Positions 1 through 7,342 of a DNA stretch of 14,666 nt are shown here, piece by piece. Every line of letters begins with the position of its first letter. Position 1 is the stretch's first letter. Location of the stretch: assembly GCA_051883395.1 (NCBI GenBank), contig JBJETQ010000037.1, positions 1 through 14,666 on the forward strand, read 5' to 3'. The notes under the pieces were generated by a model that saw nothing but the letters and a program-made list of their open reading frames with translations, was not told where the DNA came from and ran no database searches. The position numbers and the translations under genes were made by a program. This stretch comes from HGM11368 sp051883395. Its GTDB lineage: Bacteria; Bacillota; Clostridia; Christensenellales; UBA3700.

Positions 1-6
1 GTCATT

Positions 7-55
7 AAAAAAGAATAATACGAACTCCTTTTCGCTCTCGGTGTTCGTATTATTC
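7..55 (-). terminator. Rho-independent terminator of tRNA-Ser
   Basis: A perfect 13-bp inverted repeat (13-25 pairs with 43-55) encloses a 17-nt loop. Read on the minus strand it is followed at once by six T residues (complement of A6 at 7-12). It starts 5 nt beyond the CCA end of the tRNA, so it should end that transcript. Confidence 0.85.
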
Positions 56-60
56 ACTAA

Positions 61-151
61 TGGCGGAGACGGAGAGATTCGAACTCTCGTGCCACGTTGG
101 TGACAAAACGATTTCGAGTCGTTCTCGTTACGACCACTTCGATACGTCTCC
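61..151 (-). tRNA. tRNA-Ser (anticodon CGA)
   Basis: The reverse complement folds as a class II tRNA of 91 nt with an encoded CCA. The acceptor stem is GGAGACG with CGTCTCC, the discriminator is G, and there is a short D arm. The anticodon arm is AACGA-CTCGAAA-TCGTT with anticodon CGA, reading UCG serine codons. The long variable arm GTCAC-CAAC-GTGGC is typical of tRNA-Ser. The T arm is GAGAG-TTCGAAT-CTCTC. It is a solitary gene, transcribed opposite to everything else in the window, with its own promoter and terminator. Confidence 0.97.
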
Positions 152-165
152 ATGCTTGCTATCCA

Positions 166-194
166 ATTATAATAACTCCTGCCAAAAAAATCAA
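166..194 (-). promoter_or_regulatory. Promoter of tRNA-Ser
   Basis: On the minus strand, TTGATT (194 down to 189) and a perfect TATAAT (171 down to 166) are separated by 17 nt. A start about 7 nt after the -10 would leave a leader of under 10 nt before the tRNA 5' end at 151, as expected for a tRNA promoter. Confidence 0.75.
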
Positions 195-285
195 GGATAT
201 TTATGTCCTTGGAGCAAAATAATTGTTTTTTGAGAATGGCGGGCAATAACTTAGAGTTAATATTTGTCAAATTTTTAATAAAATA

Positions 286-314
286 TTGAAGTGCCAGTCT
301 GTTTATGTTAATAT
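286..314 (+). promoter_or_regulatory. Candidate promoter of acyltransferase-phosphatase pair
   Basis: TTGAAG (286-291), a 17-nt spacer, and TAATAT (309-314) preceded by TG plus one base, making an extended -10. A start near 321 would give a leader of about 30 nt to the ATG at 350. The rest of the 198-nt gap from the tRNA is AT-rich, with nothing else clear. Confidence 0.5.
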
Positions 315-337
315 TTTATAGGGGGCAATCCGAAAAT

Positions 338-344
338 AAGGAGG
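338..344 (+). promoter_or_regulatory. Ribosome binding site fixing the start at 350
   Basis: AAGGAGG lies 5 nt before ATG 350. The in-frame upstream ATG at 305 overlaps the proposed -10 region and has no Shine-Dalgarno sequence, so translation should begin at 350. Confidence 0.8.
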
Positions 345-349
345 GCACT

Positions 350-1633
350 ATGAAAAATAGCAAAGCTCAATTATGGGATATGGTTCAGTTCATTTTCCGC
401 AATTATTACGACAGAATGATACACACCGTGCTTTGGTTTGACGGACAGTTGGATGAAAATGCCGTTCGTCTTGCCGTCAAGCATATCGTTGACAGGGCGG
501 AAGTACTGAAAAGCACCTTCAAACCTGGTTTTTTTCGTCCGAAATGGGTAGTCAATGAAAATTACGACGAAAGTCAACTGGTCAAAGTTGTGGAGACAGA
601 TGATGTAGTAAATACGGCATATCAATGTCTGGCGCAGTCTTTCAGTTACAGAGAAAAATTGCAACTCAAAGTTTTTATCGTAACAGACGGAACAAAGAGT
701 GCGTTGGCGTTTTTGGTCAATCACATGTGTTTTGACGGCGGTGATTTTGGATATTTTCTCACAAAATTCTTCGAGTGTTACAACAGCGTAAAACAGAACG
801 GCAATTGCGATGACGTAGAGATAAAGACGGGCAGCAGAGACGCTGACCAGCTCTATGAAAACATGACGCCCGAGCGTGCAAAAGAAGCCAAAGGACTATA
901 CAAAAACGTTTCCCGTACAGGCATAAAACACAAATTTGCGTTCAGCGACGACAAACAAAATCTTACCACTCGCTTTACGGTCAAAAAGCTGAGCCAGGAG
1001 CAACTTGACTCAATCAAAGTCAAAGCAAAGAGCGCAGACGCAAGTCTCAACGACATATTACTTGCAGGATATTTGCGTGCAATAGCAAAACAGCTTTCGC
1101 TATCGCAGGACGAGCCTGTCAACGTTACGTCGATGGTAGATTTAAGACGTCATCTGCCAGACAGACAAACCAAAGGAATGACCAATCTTACCGGATTTAT
1201 GCCTTGCAAAATACAAGGCGTCGGAGAAGACTTTGCCACCACGCTACAAAGGGTAACAGAGCAGACCAAAGCGGCAAAAAGCGACCCAAATCTCGGACTT
1301 TACGGTTTGCCGCTGCTCAAACTGGCGTTTACAATATTCCCATACGCCATAGCCGAAGCGGCAATAAGAATAGGTTACGTCAATCCGCTGATAGGTATGT
1401 CCAATATAGGCACCGTCGACCCGATAAAATATAAACTTGACGGTCTCAATCTTACCGACGCATTTATGACGGGTGCTACCAAGTATAAACCATACGTTCA
1501 GGTAACTTTCAACGGCTTTGCGGGAGAGGGCAGGTTGTGCATCGCTCAGAAATGTTCGGAAAAGGACCAGAAAATCATATCCGATTTTCTTGACGACATG
1601 ATATCTCAGATGCTAGAATTTGCCCAAAAATAA
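350..1633 (+). CDS. Condensation-fold acyltransferase-like protein
   Basis: A 427-residue protein resembling the CoA-dependent acyltransferase superfamily that includes NRPS condensation domains, PapA-type and alcohol O-acetyltransferases. The main evidence is the active-site-like motif NHMCFDG at residues 124-130, a variant of HHxxxDG in which the second His (H125) and the DG pair are kept. A later stretch around residues 235-290 (LNDILLAG, then VDLRRHLP) is typical of the C-terminal subdomain of this fold. There is no signal peptide, membrane segment, carrier domain or adenylation domain, so it is likely a free-standing cytosolic enzyme joining an acyl donor to an alcohol or amine. The substrate is unknown. 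It starts at 350 because of the strong ribosome binding site. The phosphatase gene begins 12 nt after its stop, so the two are probably co-transcribed. The fold call is fairly secure; the reaction is inferred. Confidence 0.75.
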   Translation: MKNSKAQLWDMVQFIFRNYYDRMIHTVLWFDGQLDENAVRLAVKHIVDRAEVLKSTFKPGFFRPKWVVNENYDESQLVKVVETDDVVNTAYQCLAQSFSYREKLQLKVFIVTDGTKSALAFLVNHMCFDGGDFGYFLTKFFECYNSVKQNGNCDDVEIKTGSRDADQLYENMTPERAKEAKGLYKNVSRTGIKHKFAFSDDKQNLTTRFTVKKLSQEQLDSIKVKAKSADASLNDILLAGYLRAIAKQLSLSQDEPVNVTSMVDLRRHLPDRQTKGMTNLTGFMPCKIQGVGEDFATTLQRVTEQTKAAKSDPNLGLYGLPLLKLAFTIFPYAIAEAAIRIGYVNPLIGMSNIGTVDPIKYKLDGLNLTDAFMTGATKYKPYVQVTFNGFAGEGRLCIAQKCSEKDQKIISDFLDDMISQMLEFAQK

Positions 1634-1645
1634 TAGGAGAACACA

Positions 1646-2116
1646 ATGAAAATTTTATTCGTATGCTCGTCCAATATCTGCCGCAGTCCATATTGTGAAT
1701 ACGTATTAAAAAGGATGGTGGAATCTGACCCGAAACTCGCCCAAAAAATTACTTGGATACGTAGTGCGGCTGTCTTCAACAAGTCAAAAAAAATTCACCC
1801 GAAAGCCAGACTGGCATTGCTCAGAGAAGGCTTTGACGAAAGTTATATAGACGCTCATAAACCTGCTTTTAAATGGACGGATAAAGAGTTGTTTGAAACC
1901 GCCGACATAATCGTAGGTATGACCCGTACGAACAAGGTCGTTACGCCTTGCAAATACAAAAAGAAGTTCACGACTCTATCCGAGCTGGTGGATGGCAAAT
2001 ACACACCCGTTCCCGACCCTTTTTTGGAGCGGGACATAAACAAATACTATGCCGTTATGGACGTTCTCAAAGACTATCTCGTACGATATAGTCGCAAGTT
2101 GCTTGAACAAGACTGA
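1646..2116 (+). CDS. Low-molecular-weight protein tyrosine phosphatase
   Basis: A 156-residue cytosolic phosphatase of the LMW-PTP family, close to the family's usual size. The P-loop CSSNICRS spans residues 7-14 and matches C-x5-R-S, with nucleophile Cys7 and phosphate-binding Arg13. The general acid is Asp124 in the DPF motif. These enzymes remove phosphate from phosphotyrosine, or in some Bacillota from phosphoarginine. The arsenate reductase branch of the fold uses extra cysteines that are not evident here. A good AGGAGA ribosome binding site lies at 1635-1640. The 12-nt spacing from the acyltransferase gene suggests one mRNA. No tyrosine kinase or exopolysaccharide gene is nearby, so the target cannot be inferred from context. 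Confidence 0.9.
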   Translation: MKILFVCSSNICRSPYCEYVLKRMVESDPKLAQKITWIRSAAVFNKSKKIHPKARLALLREGFDESYIDAHKPAFKWTDKELFETADIIVGMTRTNKVVTPCKYKKKFTTLSELVDGKYTPVPDPFLERDINKYYAVMDVLKDYLVRYSRKLLEQD

Positions 2117-2164
2117 AAAATAAAATAGTATAAATTTTACTTATATTTTTAGTGAAAAATACTC

Positions 2165-2224
2165 AAAAAAATTTTTTTTGTCAAAAAATAGGGTATGGAC
2201 ATAACATCAAAGGTATGATACAAT
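2165..2224 (+). promoter_or_regulatory. Promoter of ppx with UP-like A/T tract
   Basis: TGGACA (2196-2201), a 17-nt spacer, and TACAAT (2219-2224) with an extended TG element at 2216-2217. An A7T8 tract (2165-2179) sits just upstream of the -35, where an UP element would bind the RNA polymerase alpha subunit. The start should be near 2231, leaving a leader of about 26 nt. The 140-nt gap contains no other clear feature. Confidence 0.65.
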
Positions 2225-2256
2225 AGTTAAGGAATAAAGTAAGAGGTATAGAGAAT

Positions 2257-3771
2257 ATGGAGAAAATTGCGATAATAGATTTAGGATCGAATTCGCTCAG
2301 ACTTGTTTTGGTTGATATTTTGGAAGGCGGTTATTTTACCGTTTTCGACGAACTTAAAGAAACGGTACGTCTGGCTCAGGATATGGAGCTGGACGGCTTT
2401 TTGCAACCTGCACGAGTTGCTCAGACTATCAAAACGCTCAAAATGTTCAGAAGATTGTGCGACGCCAACAAGGTGGAGCATATATACGCATACGCAACGG
2501 CAGCGGTGCGCAAGGCAAAAAACCAAAGGGGATTTCTTGACGAAGTGCAGGCTTCGACCGGCATCAAATTGAGAGTATTGGACAGCGACGAAGAAGCTCA
2601 ATTGGTTTATCAGGGCGTCATCAACTCCATGGATATACCTAGGGGACTTATTGTCGATATAGGCGGCGGAAGCACGCAGATAGTATATTACAACCGCAAG
2701 AGTCTGTTGGCTCACGCAACCTTGCCGATAGGTTCTGTTGTGCTTACCGACATGTTCAAGGATATGGACCTTACTCCTGTTGAGAGAGCAGAGAGAGTAG
2801 AACAGTACGTATCGCAGGAACTTGACAAGTACGATTGGCTCAAAGAACTGTTGCCGGATACCAAACTGATAGGTGTTGGCGGCGCATTCCGTAACATAGG
2901 CAAGATAAGCAGAAAACTTAAAAAATATCCGCTCGATATGACGCACAATTACGTTGTGCCAATCGCAGAATTCAACAGTATATACAACAACATCAAGACG
3001 CTTGACCTTGACAAGACAATGAAAATCAAAGGCTTGTCCAGCGTAAGAGCCGATATTTTCCCTGCTGCATTGTCGGCAATCAAAGCCATCGCTTCGTTTA
3101 CCAATTCCGAAGAACTGGTAGTATCGGGAAGCGGACTCAGAGAAGGAACGATGTTCAAGTATGCCGTACCTTCCACCAACGAAAAGCCAATCAGCGACGT
3201 GCTGGGACACAGTATCTATTCGCTGCTCAACTTTTTTGGTGAAAATATCACGCACGCCGAGCAGGTTTATACCTTGTCCATACAGTTGTTCAAACAACTA
3301 AAAGTGTTGCACAAACTGCCAAGAGCATACGTCAAGGTGTTGAGAACAGCGGCAATGTTGCACGACTGCGGCAACCACATCAAATATTACAACCACCACA
3401 AACATTCCAACTATATCATACTCAACAGCAACCTGTACGGCATATCGCACAAAGACTTGGTAATGGCGGCTTTTGTTGCGTCGATGCACCGCAAGGGGGA
3501 TATAGATACGGTGGAATTTATGAAATATCGTGATATGCTCACCGACGAAGACCTTGACGCAATTCTCAAACTGGGCGTTATCGTGCGCATAGCCGAGAGC
3601 CTTGACCGCAGTATGAGCAGCGTCATCACCAACATTACCTGCGACGTGCTGGGCGACAGCGTAATTATGAAGACCGAGAGCGACGGAGACTGCTCATTGG
3701 AAATCAAAGACGCTATGACTGCGGTAGGAGATTTCAGAAGGGCTTATAAGAAAAATTTGCAGATATTATAA
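2257..3771 (+). CDS. ppx: Ppx/GppA exopolyphosphatase with C-terminal HD domain
   Basis: A 504-residue protein of the Ppx/GppA family, which hydrolyses terminal phosphates of inorganic polyphosphate and/or converts pppGpp to ppGpp. The N-terminal half is an actin-like ASKHA fold: phosphate-1 loop DLGSNSLRLV near residues 8-17 and phosphate-2 loop DIGGGST at 134-140. Acidic residues in DSDEEAQLVYQG around residue 110-118 fit the catalytic Glu region. The C-terminal part, from about residue 310, is an HD-type domain with H369-D370 in MLHDCG followed by a His-rich stretch, as in longer Ppx proteins. It has its own promoter and terminator, so it is a one-gene unit. A polyphosphate kinase is not seen nearby. 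Polyphosphate and pppGpp activities cannot be separated from sequence alone. Confidence 0.9.
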   Translation: MEKIAIIDLGSNSLRLVLVDILEGGYFTVFDELKETVRLAQDMELDGFLQPARVAQTIKTLKMFRRLCDANKVEHIYAYATAAVRKAKNQRGFLDEVQASTGIKLRVLDSDEEAQLVYQGVINSMDIPRGLIVDIGGGSTQIVYYNRKSLLAHATLPIGSVVLTDMFKDMDLTPVERAERVEQYVSQELDKYDWLKELLPDTKLIGVGGAFRNIGKISRKLKKYPLDMTHNYVVPIAEFNSIYNNIKTLDLDKTMKIKGLSSVRADIFPAALSAIKAIASFTNSEELVVSGSGLREGTMFKYAVPSTNEKPISDVLGHSIYSLLNFFGENITHAEQVYTLSIQLFKQLKVLHKLPRAYVKVLRTAAMLHDCGNHIKYYNHHKHSNYIILNSNLYGISHKDLVMAAFVASMHRKGDIDTVEFMKYRDMLTDEDLDAILKLGVIVRIAESLDRSMSSVITNITCDVLGDSVIMKTESDGDCSLEIKDAMTAVGDFRRAYKKNLQIL

Positions 3772-3782
3772 TATACAGAAAT

Positions 3783-3811
3783 ACAAAGCGGACCTTGCGG
3801 TCCGCTTTGTT
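3783..3811 (+). terminator. Terminator hairpin after ppx
   Basis: A perfect 12-bp stem (3783-3794 with 3799-3810) closes a TTGC tetraloop 12 nt after the ppx stop. The following T run is short (GTTAT), so termination may be incomplete, but the stem is strong and GC-rich. Its symmetry means it could also act on minus-strand transcripts. Confidence 0.65.
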
Positions 3812-3841
3812 ATCGCAATAAATTACTTAATAAAATATAAA

Positions 3842-3866
3842 AAAGCATATCAAAGCATATTGATAT
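3842..3866 (+). repeat. Overlapping direct and inverted repeats at the Sel1-gene promoter
   Basis: AAAGCATAT occurs twice (3842-3850 and 3852-3860) with a 10-bp period. An inverted repeat ATATCA-8nt-TGATAT (3847-3852 and 3861-3866) runs over the -35 box at 3860-3865. The 10-bp phasing and position suit a repressor site, but no regulator gene is visible here and the sequence is AT-rich. Confidence 0.35.
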
Positions 3867-3888
3867 AAACAAAAAAATATGCTAAAAT
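3860..3888 (+). promoter_or_regulatory. Promoter of Sel1-maf-mreB unit
   Basis: TTGATA (3860-3865), a 17-nt spacer, and TAAAAT (3883-3888) preceded by TGC, an extended -10. The same TGCTAAAAT block recurs in the ROK promoter at 9625-9633. The predicted start near 3895 gives a leader of about 22 nt. The remainder of the 146-nt gap holds only the ppx terminator and the repeats. Confidence 0.65.
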
Positions 3889-3917
3889 AATAATATTATA
3901 GAATCGGTAGGTCGAAT

Positions 3918-5711
3918 ATGGACATCAAAAAGATAACCAAAGCTGCAAAAAAAGACGGCAAAGCAGGCTTGTTGCTTGCAAGAATGTACAACGAAGGCGT
4001 GGGCGTAAAGCAAAACGACGTCAAAGGACTGAAAACGGCGCTTCAAGCTGCCAAAACCAATCCCGAAGCATACAATTTCGTTGCTTACAGTTATCTCAAA
4101 GGTTACGGAGTGCCTGTCAATCTCAAAAAAGCCGAAGATTTTTATATCAAAGCTACCAGGGCTGACGACGGGCTTGCCGAATACAGCCTGGGCATAATGT
4201 ACAGCAGCGGTATTCTGGGCAAAAAGGGCAAAAAGAAAGAGAGTATTGCCGACGAATATCTTGATAAAGCACAAGCAAAAAATAATTGTTATAGCTTGTT
4301 TCAAGAAGGTTATCAATTGGATCAATTATCCAAGATAAACTTCAAATCTGGTCAAAAGGTTGACGCAATCGAATTGCAGAAAGCTTCTATTGATAAGTTT
4401 ACAAAATCGGCAAAGGCCGGTTGTCCTAATGCTCAACTAGCTTTGGCAATCAAATTAATCAATGGAGATGGTCTAAAAGCAGATTATAAAAGAGCCTGGA
4501 AACTTATCAACAGAATAGATGAAAATGAGTTGCCTATGGTTACTTATTGCAAAGGATACATGTACGATTTGGGACTAGGAGTTCAGCAAGATCATTGGAA
4601 AGCCTATGAATATTTTCTTAAAGCACACGAAGAAGGTATAGTACAGGCTACCATTGCATTGGGTATATGTGCGTTGAGCGGCTTTGGCTGTGATAAGAAT
4701 TATTCCAGGGCGCTTGAATATTTTAAAGAAGCAGCAGGATATAACAATTCTATAGCAGTGTATTATATCGGATATATGTTTGCCGAAGGATTGGGGGTAG
4801 ACAAAGACTTAGAAAAGGCGGCCAAATATCTTAATAGTGCGGCGGAAGCAGAGTATGCTCCTGCATACTATCAGTTAGGAAGATTATATGACAAAACTAT
4901 ACATAAAGACAATAATAATCCTGACAAATGTTTTGAATATTACAGTACTGCAGTAAAAATGGAATATGACGAAGCTAAGATGGGACTTGCCAATTGCTAT
5001 CTCAGGGGAGCCGGAGTTAAACAAGACCCTGACATTGCTTATAGAGAGATGAAAGAATTGGCTGAACTTGGTAACGATAAGGCTCTGGATAGTCTAGGTA
5101 ACTGGTATCGTGAAGAAGAAGCGGAACCGGTAAAACAAGATGAAGATACGGCATTTAAATATTTTTTGCAGGCGGCTGAGGCAGGCAACAGGCATGCAAT
5201 AAGCGTTTTGTGCAGGATATACGAAATAGGTCTTATGAAAAAAGAGAAAGACCCTGTCAAGGCTTTTGAGTGGAAGGTTGCTCTAGGTAAAAGCGGCGAT
5301 AGTTCGGTATACTTTGATTTGGCAAAGGCTTATGAAAATGGTATAAAGGACGTTGTGGAACGTAACGGTGAAATGGCTGCATATTGGTATGCAAAATGTG
5401 TCAGAGAAACCGATGAAAACGAACAGCAAGAGCAGACTAACGACGTCGAAAAAGATAAAAAGGGCAAAGAGAAATCAAAGAAAAAGAATAAAAAAGCAGA
5501 TAAAGCGGCACAACAAGCAAAAACTCAAAGAGAGATTGCAGCTAATAAACTCTGTAAATTTGCCAAGGATATGGACGGCAACTGGGACTTCAAGGACGAA
5601 GTTGCAAAGAGAGATAAGGCAAAACGTAAGGAACTTAAAAAGAACAAGGGTAAAAAGGCAAAGGACGAGTCGCAGGACGAAGATTTTCTCGACGATATAG
5701 CTGAGGCTTGA
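3918..5711 (+). CDS. Sel1-repeat (SLR) protein with Lys-rich tail
   Basis: A 597-residue protein made largely of Sel1-like repeats: about a dozen helix-turn-helix units of 36-40 residues with the recurring A..LG.MY..G.GV..D..KA..Y...AA pattern, clear in residues 13-120 and 170-490. Residues of about 120-168 are a helical insert with poor repeat match. The C-terminus switches to a Lys-rich, probably disordered or coiled region (about 505-585), split by a short non-basic segment near 548-562, and ends in an acidic tail EDFLDDIAEA. No signal peptide or membrane segment is seen, so it is probably a cytosolic protein-binding scaffold; no catalytic motif is present. Its stop is 1 nt before the maf start, so it is likely co-transcribed and translationally coupled with maf-mreB. 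The partner is unknown. Base composition changes inside the gene: roughly 4261-5340 is more AT-rich and CpG-poor than its ends. Confidence 0.85.
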   Translation: MDIKKITKAAKKDGKAGLLLARMYNEGVGVKQNDVKGLKTALQAAKTNPEAYNFVAYSYLKGYGVPVNLKKAEDFYIKATRADDGLAEYSLGIMYSSGILGKKGKKKESIADEYLDKAQAKNNCYSLFQEGYQLDQLSKINFKSGQKVDAIELQKASIDKFTKSAKAGCPNAQLALAIKLINGDGLKADYKRAWKLINRIDENELPMVTYCKGYMYDLGLGVQQDHWKAYEYFLKAHEEGIVQATIALGICALSGFGCDKNYSRALEYFKEAAGYNNSIAVYYIGYMFAEGLGVDKDLEKAAKYLNSAAEAEYAPAYYQLGRLYDKTIHKDNNNPDKCFEYYSTAVKMEYDEAKMGLANCYLRGAGVKQDPDIAYREMKELAELGNDKALDSLGNWYREEEAEPVKQDEDTAFKYFLQAAEAGNRHAISVLCRIYEIGLMKKEKDPVKAFEWKVALGKSGDSSVYFDLAKAYENGIKDVVERNGEMAAYWYAKCVRETDENEQQEQTNDVEKDKKGKEKSKKKNKKADKAAQQAKTQREIAANKLCKFAKDMDGNWDFKDEVAKRDKAKRKELKKNKGKKAKDESQDEDFLDDIAEA

Positions 5712-5712
5712 T

Positions 5713-6276
5713 ATGAAAATTATTCTGGCGTCGTCGTCGCCTCGCAGAAAACAATTGATGAAAGAGGCGTTTAGCGACGTGCAAATCGTTACAGAAAACG
5801 TTGAAGAAAAATGCGATTACGTAAGGCCGGGCAAGATAGTAACTCATCTTGCTATGGTCAAAATGGCGGATATCGACCTAAGACATCCCGACGCTTGCGT
5901 AGTCAGCGGCGACACGATAGTTTATTATAAAGGTAAAATATACGGAAAACCCGGTACCAAAGAAAGAGCGAAGGAATATCTGAGAGAGCTTTCGGGCAAA
6001 AGACACGGAGTGTATACAGGCGTTTGTGTGTCGTATCGTGGAGAACGACGGGTATTTTATCAAAAGTCAACCGTCAAATTCAAAAAACTCACCGATGAGC
6101 AGATAGACGAATATATCGACAAATGCAGCCCATTGGACAAGGCGGGTGCATACGGCATACAGGACAAGCAGGTCGTGGAAAGCTATTGCGGCAGTTATTC
6201 CAACATTATGGGGCTGCCGATAGAGAGCGTCGTAAGTATAGTATCGGAATTGGAGAAAAAATATGAAAATGGCTGA
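5713..6276 (+). CDS. maf: Maf-family nucleotide pyrophosphatase
   Basis: A 187-residue Maf/Ham1-like protein of standard length, which hydrolyses nucleoside triphosphates (dTTP/UTP or modified nucleotides in characterised members) to monophosphate and pyrophosphate; it is linked to septum inhibition in Bacillus. Visible signatures are the N-terminal ASSSPRRKQL (residues 6-15), SGDTIV with catalytic-type Asp67, the GKPGTKERAKEYLRELSGK segment, and SPLDKAGAYGIQ near residue 140. It begins 1 nt after the stop of the Sel1 gene without a strong Shine-Dalgarno sequence, so it probably depends on coupling. Its 3' end overlaps the mreB-like gene by 14 nt. maf directly before mreB is the arrangement known from Bacillus and many Clostridia. 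Substrate subtype is not resolved. Confidence 0.93.
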   Translation: MKIILASSSPRRKQLMKEAFSDVQIVTENVEEKCDYVRPGKIVTHLAMVKMADIDLRHPDACVVSGDTIVYYKGKIYGKPGTKERAKEYLRELSGKRHGVYTGVCVSYRGERRVFYQKSTVKFKKLTDEQIDEYIDKCSPLDKAGAYGIQDKQVVESYCGSYSNIMGLPIESVVSIVSELEKKYENG

Positions 6277-7267
6277 ATTGGTCATAGACATCGGCACCAA
6301 GTTTATCACGATAAGCCAGAAGGGCAAGGGCATAGTGCTCAAAGAGCCTTGCGTGGCAATGGTGGAAGGCCGCAGGGGCAAACTTGTGCTGACGAATTGC
6401 GGGCGTGGTGCGCTTGGCAACAAGGTCAACGAAAACCAACAACTTGTCTTTCCTGTCAAAGGCGGCATAATTTTGCACGAAAACGCCTTTGTGCTTATGA
6501 TGAGAAGTTTTATCAACAGACTGGTATCCAACAGACCTATATTCCGCCAGAGCGTCAAGGCAATAGCCTGCGTATCGTGCGGCTTGACCAATACCGAAAA
6601 ACAACAGATAGAAAAGTGTCTTATCAAAGCAGGGGTCAAAGAAGTAATAATACTCGAATCTCCGATTGCCGTTGCTGCCGGAGTGGACGATTCTTCCACC
6701 CAATTTGTTGTAGACGTTGGGGCAAGTAAAACCGAAGTTGCAATCGTATCGCCAAGCGGAATCATCAGCGGTTGCAGCGTCAATATCGGCGGAGACACCT
6801 TCAATCAGGCAATCATTGACTATATCACCGACACCAAGCGTTGTCGCATGCCTGTCGGCTATGCCGAAAAGGCAAAAAAACAGGTCGGCTCTTTGTACGA
6901 AAACGACCTGACCTGTATAAATATGGATTTGCAGGAGATAGGCACCAACAGAGTTTTTGAATACAAAATAACCGCCAAGGACATCAAAAACGCCGTAGAA
7001 GAGCAGGTGAGCAAGATAGTGGAAGTTGTGTACAATCTCAGTTTTCAGATTCCTGAAAACTATGCTCAGGAAGTATATCTCAACGGCATCACGTTGTCGG
7101 GCGGTAGCGCTCTGTTCCCGGGGCTTAGCGAATATATCTCAATGGCTATGGAGATGCAGGTCAACGTTTCTTCCGACCCTACCAACGACGTCGTCAAGGG
7201 CGGCATGACGTTTTTGGAACACAAAGAAAAACTAGGCAGAGTTCTCAACGTAGGCAGTCTGGGCTGA
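6263..7267 (+). CDS. Divergent MreB-like actin homologue
   Basis: A 334-residue actin-fold protein, the length of MreB, which forms membrane-associated filaments guiding lateral wall synthesis. MreB-like stretches are IDIGT then KGKGIVLKEPCVAM at the N-terminus, ESPIAVAAG in the middle, VDVG...TEVAIVSPSGII from residue 150, GGDTFNQAIIDYI, and LSGGSALFPGLSEYI near the end. Several nucleotide-binding positions differ from canonical MreB: the phosphate-1 loop is DIGTKFIT instead of DLGTANTL, the phosphate-2 loop at 151-158 is DVGASKTE instead of DIGGGTTE, and EEP is ESP. The start at 6263 is supported by GGAG at 6252-6255; ATG 6269 is the alternative. It overlaps maf and ends before a strong terminator. 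mreC and mreD do not follow. It could be a true but fast-evolving MreB, or a paralogue with altered ATP handling. Confidence 0.82.
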   Translation: MKMAELVIDIGTKFITISQKGKGIVLKEPCVAMVEGRRGKLVLTNCGRGALGNKVNENQQLVFPVKGGIILHENAFVLMMRSFINRLVSNRPIFRQSVKAIACVSCGLTNTEKQQIEKCLIKAGVKEVIILESPIAVAAGVDDSSTQFVVDVGASKTEVAIVSPSGIISGCSVNIGGDTFNQAIIDYITDTKRCRMPVGYAEKAKKQVGSLYENDLTCINMDLQEIGTNRVFEYKITAKDIKNAVEEQVSKIVEVVYNLSFQIPENYAQEVYLNGITLSGGSALFPGLSEYISMAMEMQVNVSSDPTNDVVKGGMTFLEHKEKLGRVLNVGSLG

Positions 7268-7287
7268 TATTTCTTACAATATTGCAA

Positions 7288-7315
7288 GCGGCGTAGCGAT
7301 ACGCCGCATTTTTTT
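7288..7315 (+). terminator. Rho-independent terminator after mreB-like gene
   Basis: An 8-bp GC-rich stem (GCGGCGTA, 7288-7295, with TACGCCGC, 7300-7307) closes a GCGA (GNRA) loop, followed by A and seven T residues (7309-7315). It closes the Sel1-maf-mreB unit and separates it from minD. Confidence 0.9.
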
Positions 7316-7342
7316 GACAATCTTAGTAATTTTGCAACCAAA

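Noticed and set aside
184..211. Minus-strand hairpin with T7 tail upstream of the tRNA
   Set aside because: An imperfect 8-bp AT-rich stem (192-199 with 204-211, one T-G pair) overlapping the tRNA -35 region. No minus-strand gene lies upstream that it could terminate, and the T run doubles as promoter spacer.
2145..2179. AT-only hairpin (ATTTTT-AGTG-AAAAAT) and A7T8 palindrome after the phosphatase gene
   Set aside because: The stems are pure A/T and weak, so a terminator call is not supported. The A/T tract is better explained as an UP-like element of the ppx promoter.
2281..3297. Long minus-strand open frame inside ppx (338 codons)
   Set aside because: It is fully antisense to a clear Ppx/GppA gene, has no recognisable domains and lacks a promoter and ribosome binding site; it reflects the codon use of the sense gene.
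5353..5700. Plus-strand 115-codon frame inside the Sel1 gene 3' end
   Set aside because: An Arg/Lys-rich shadow of the Lys-rich tail in another frame, without a ribosome binding site or known domain.
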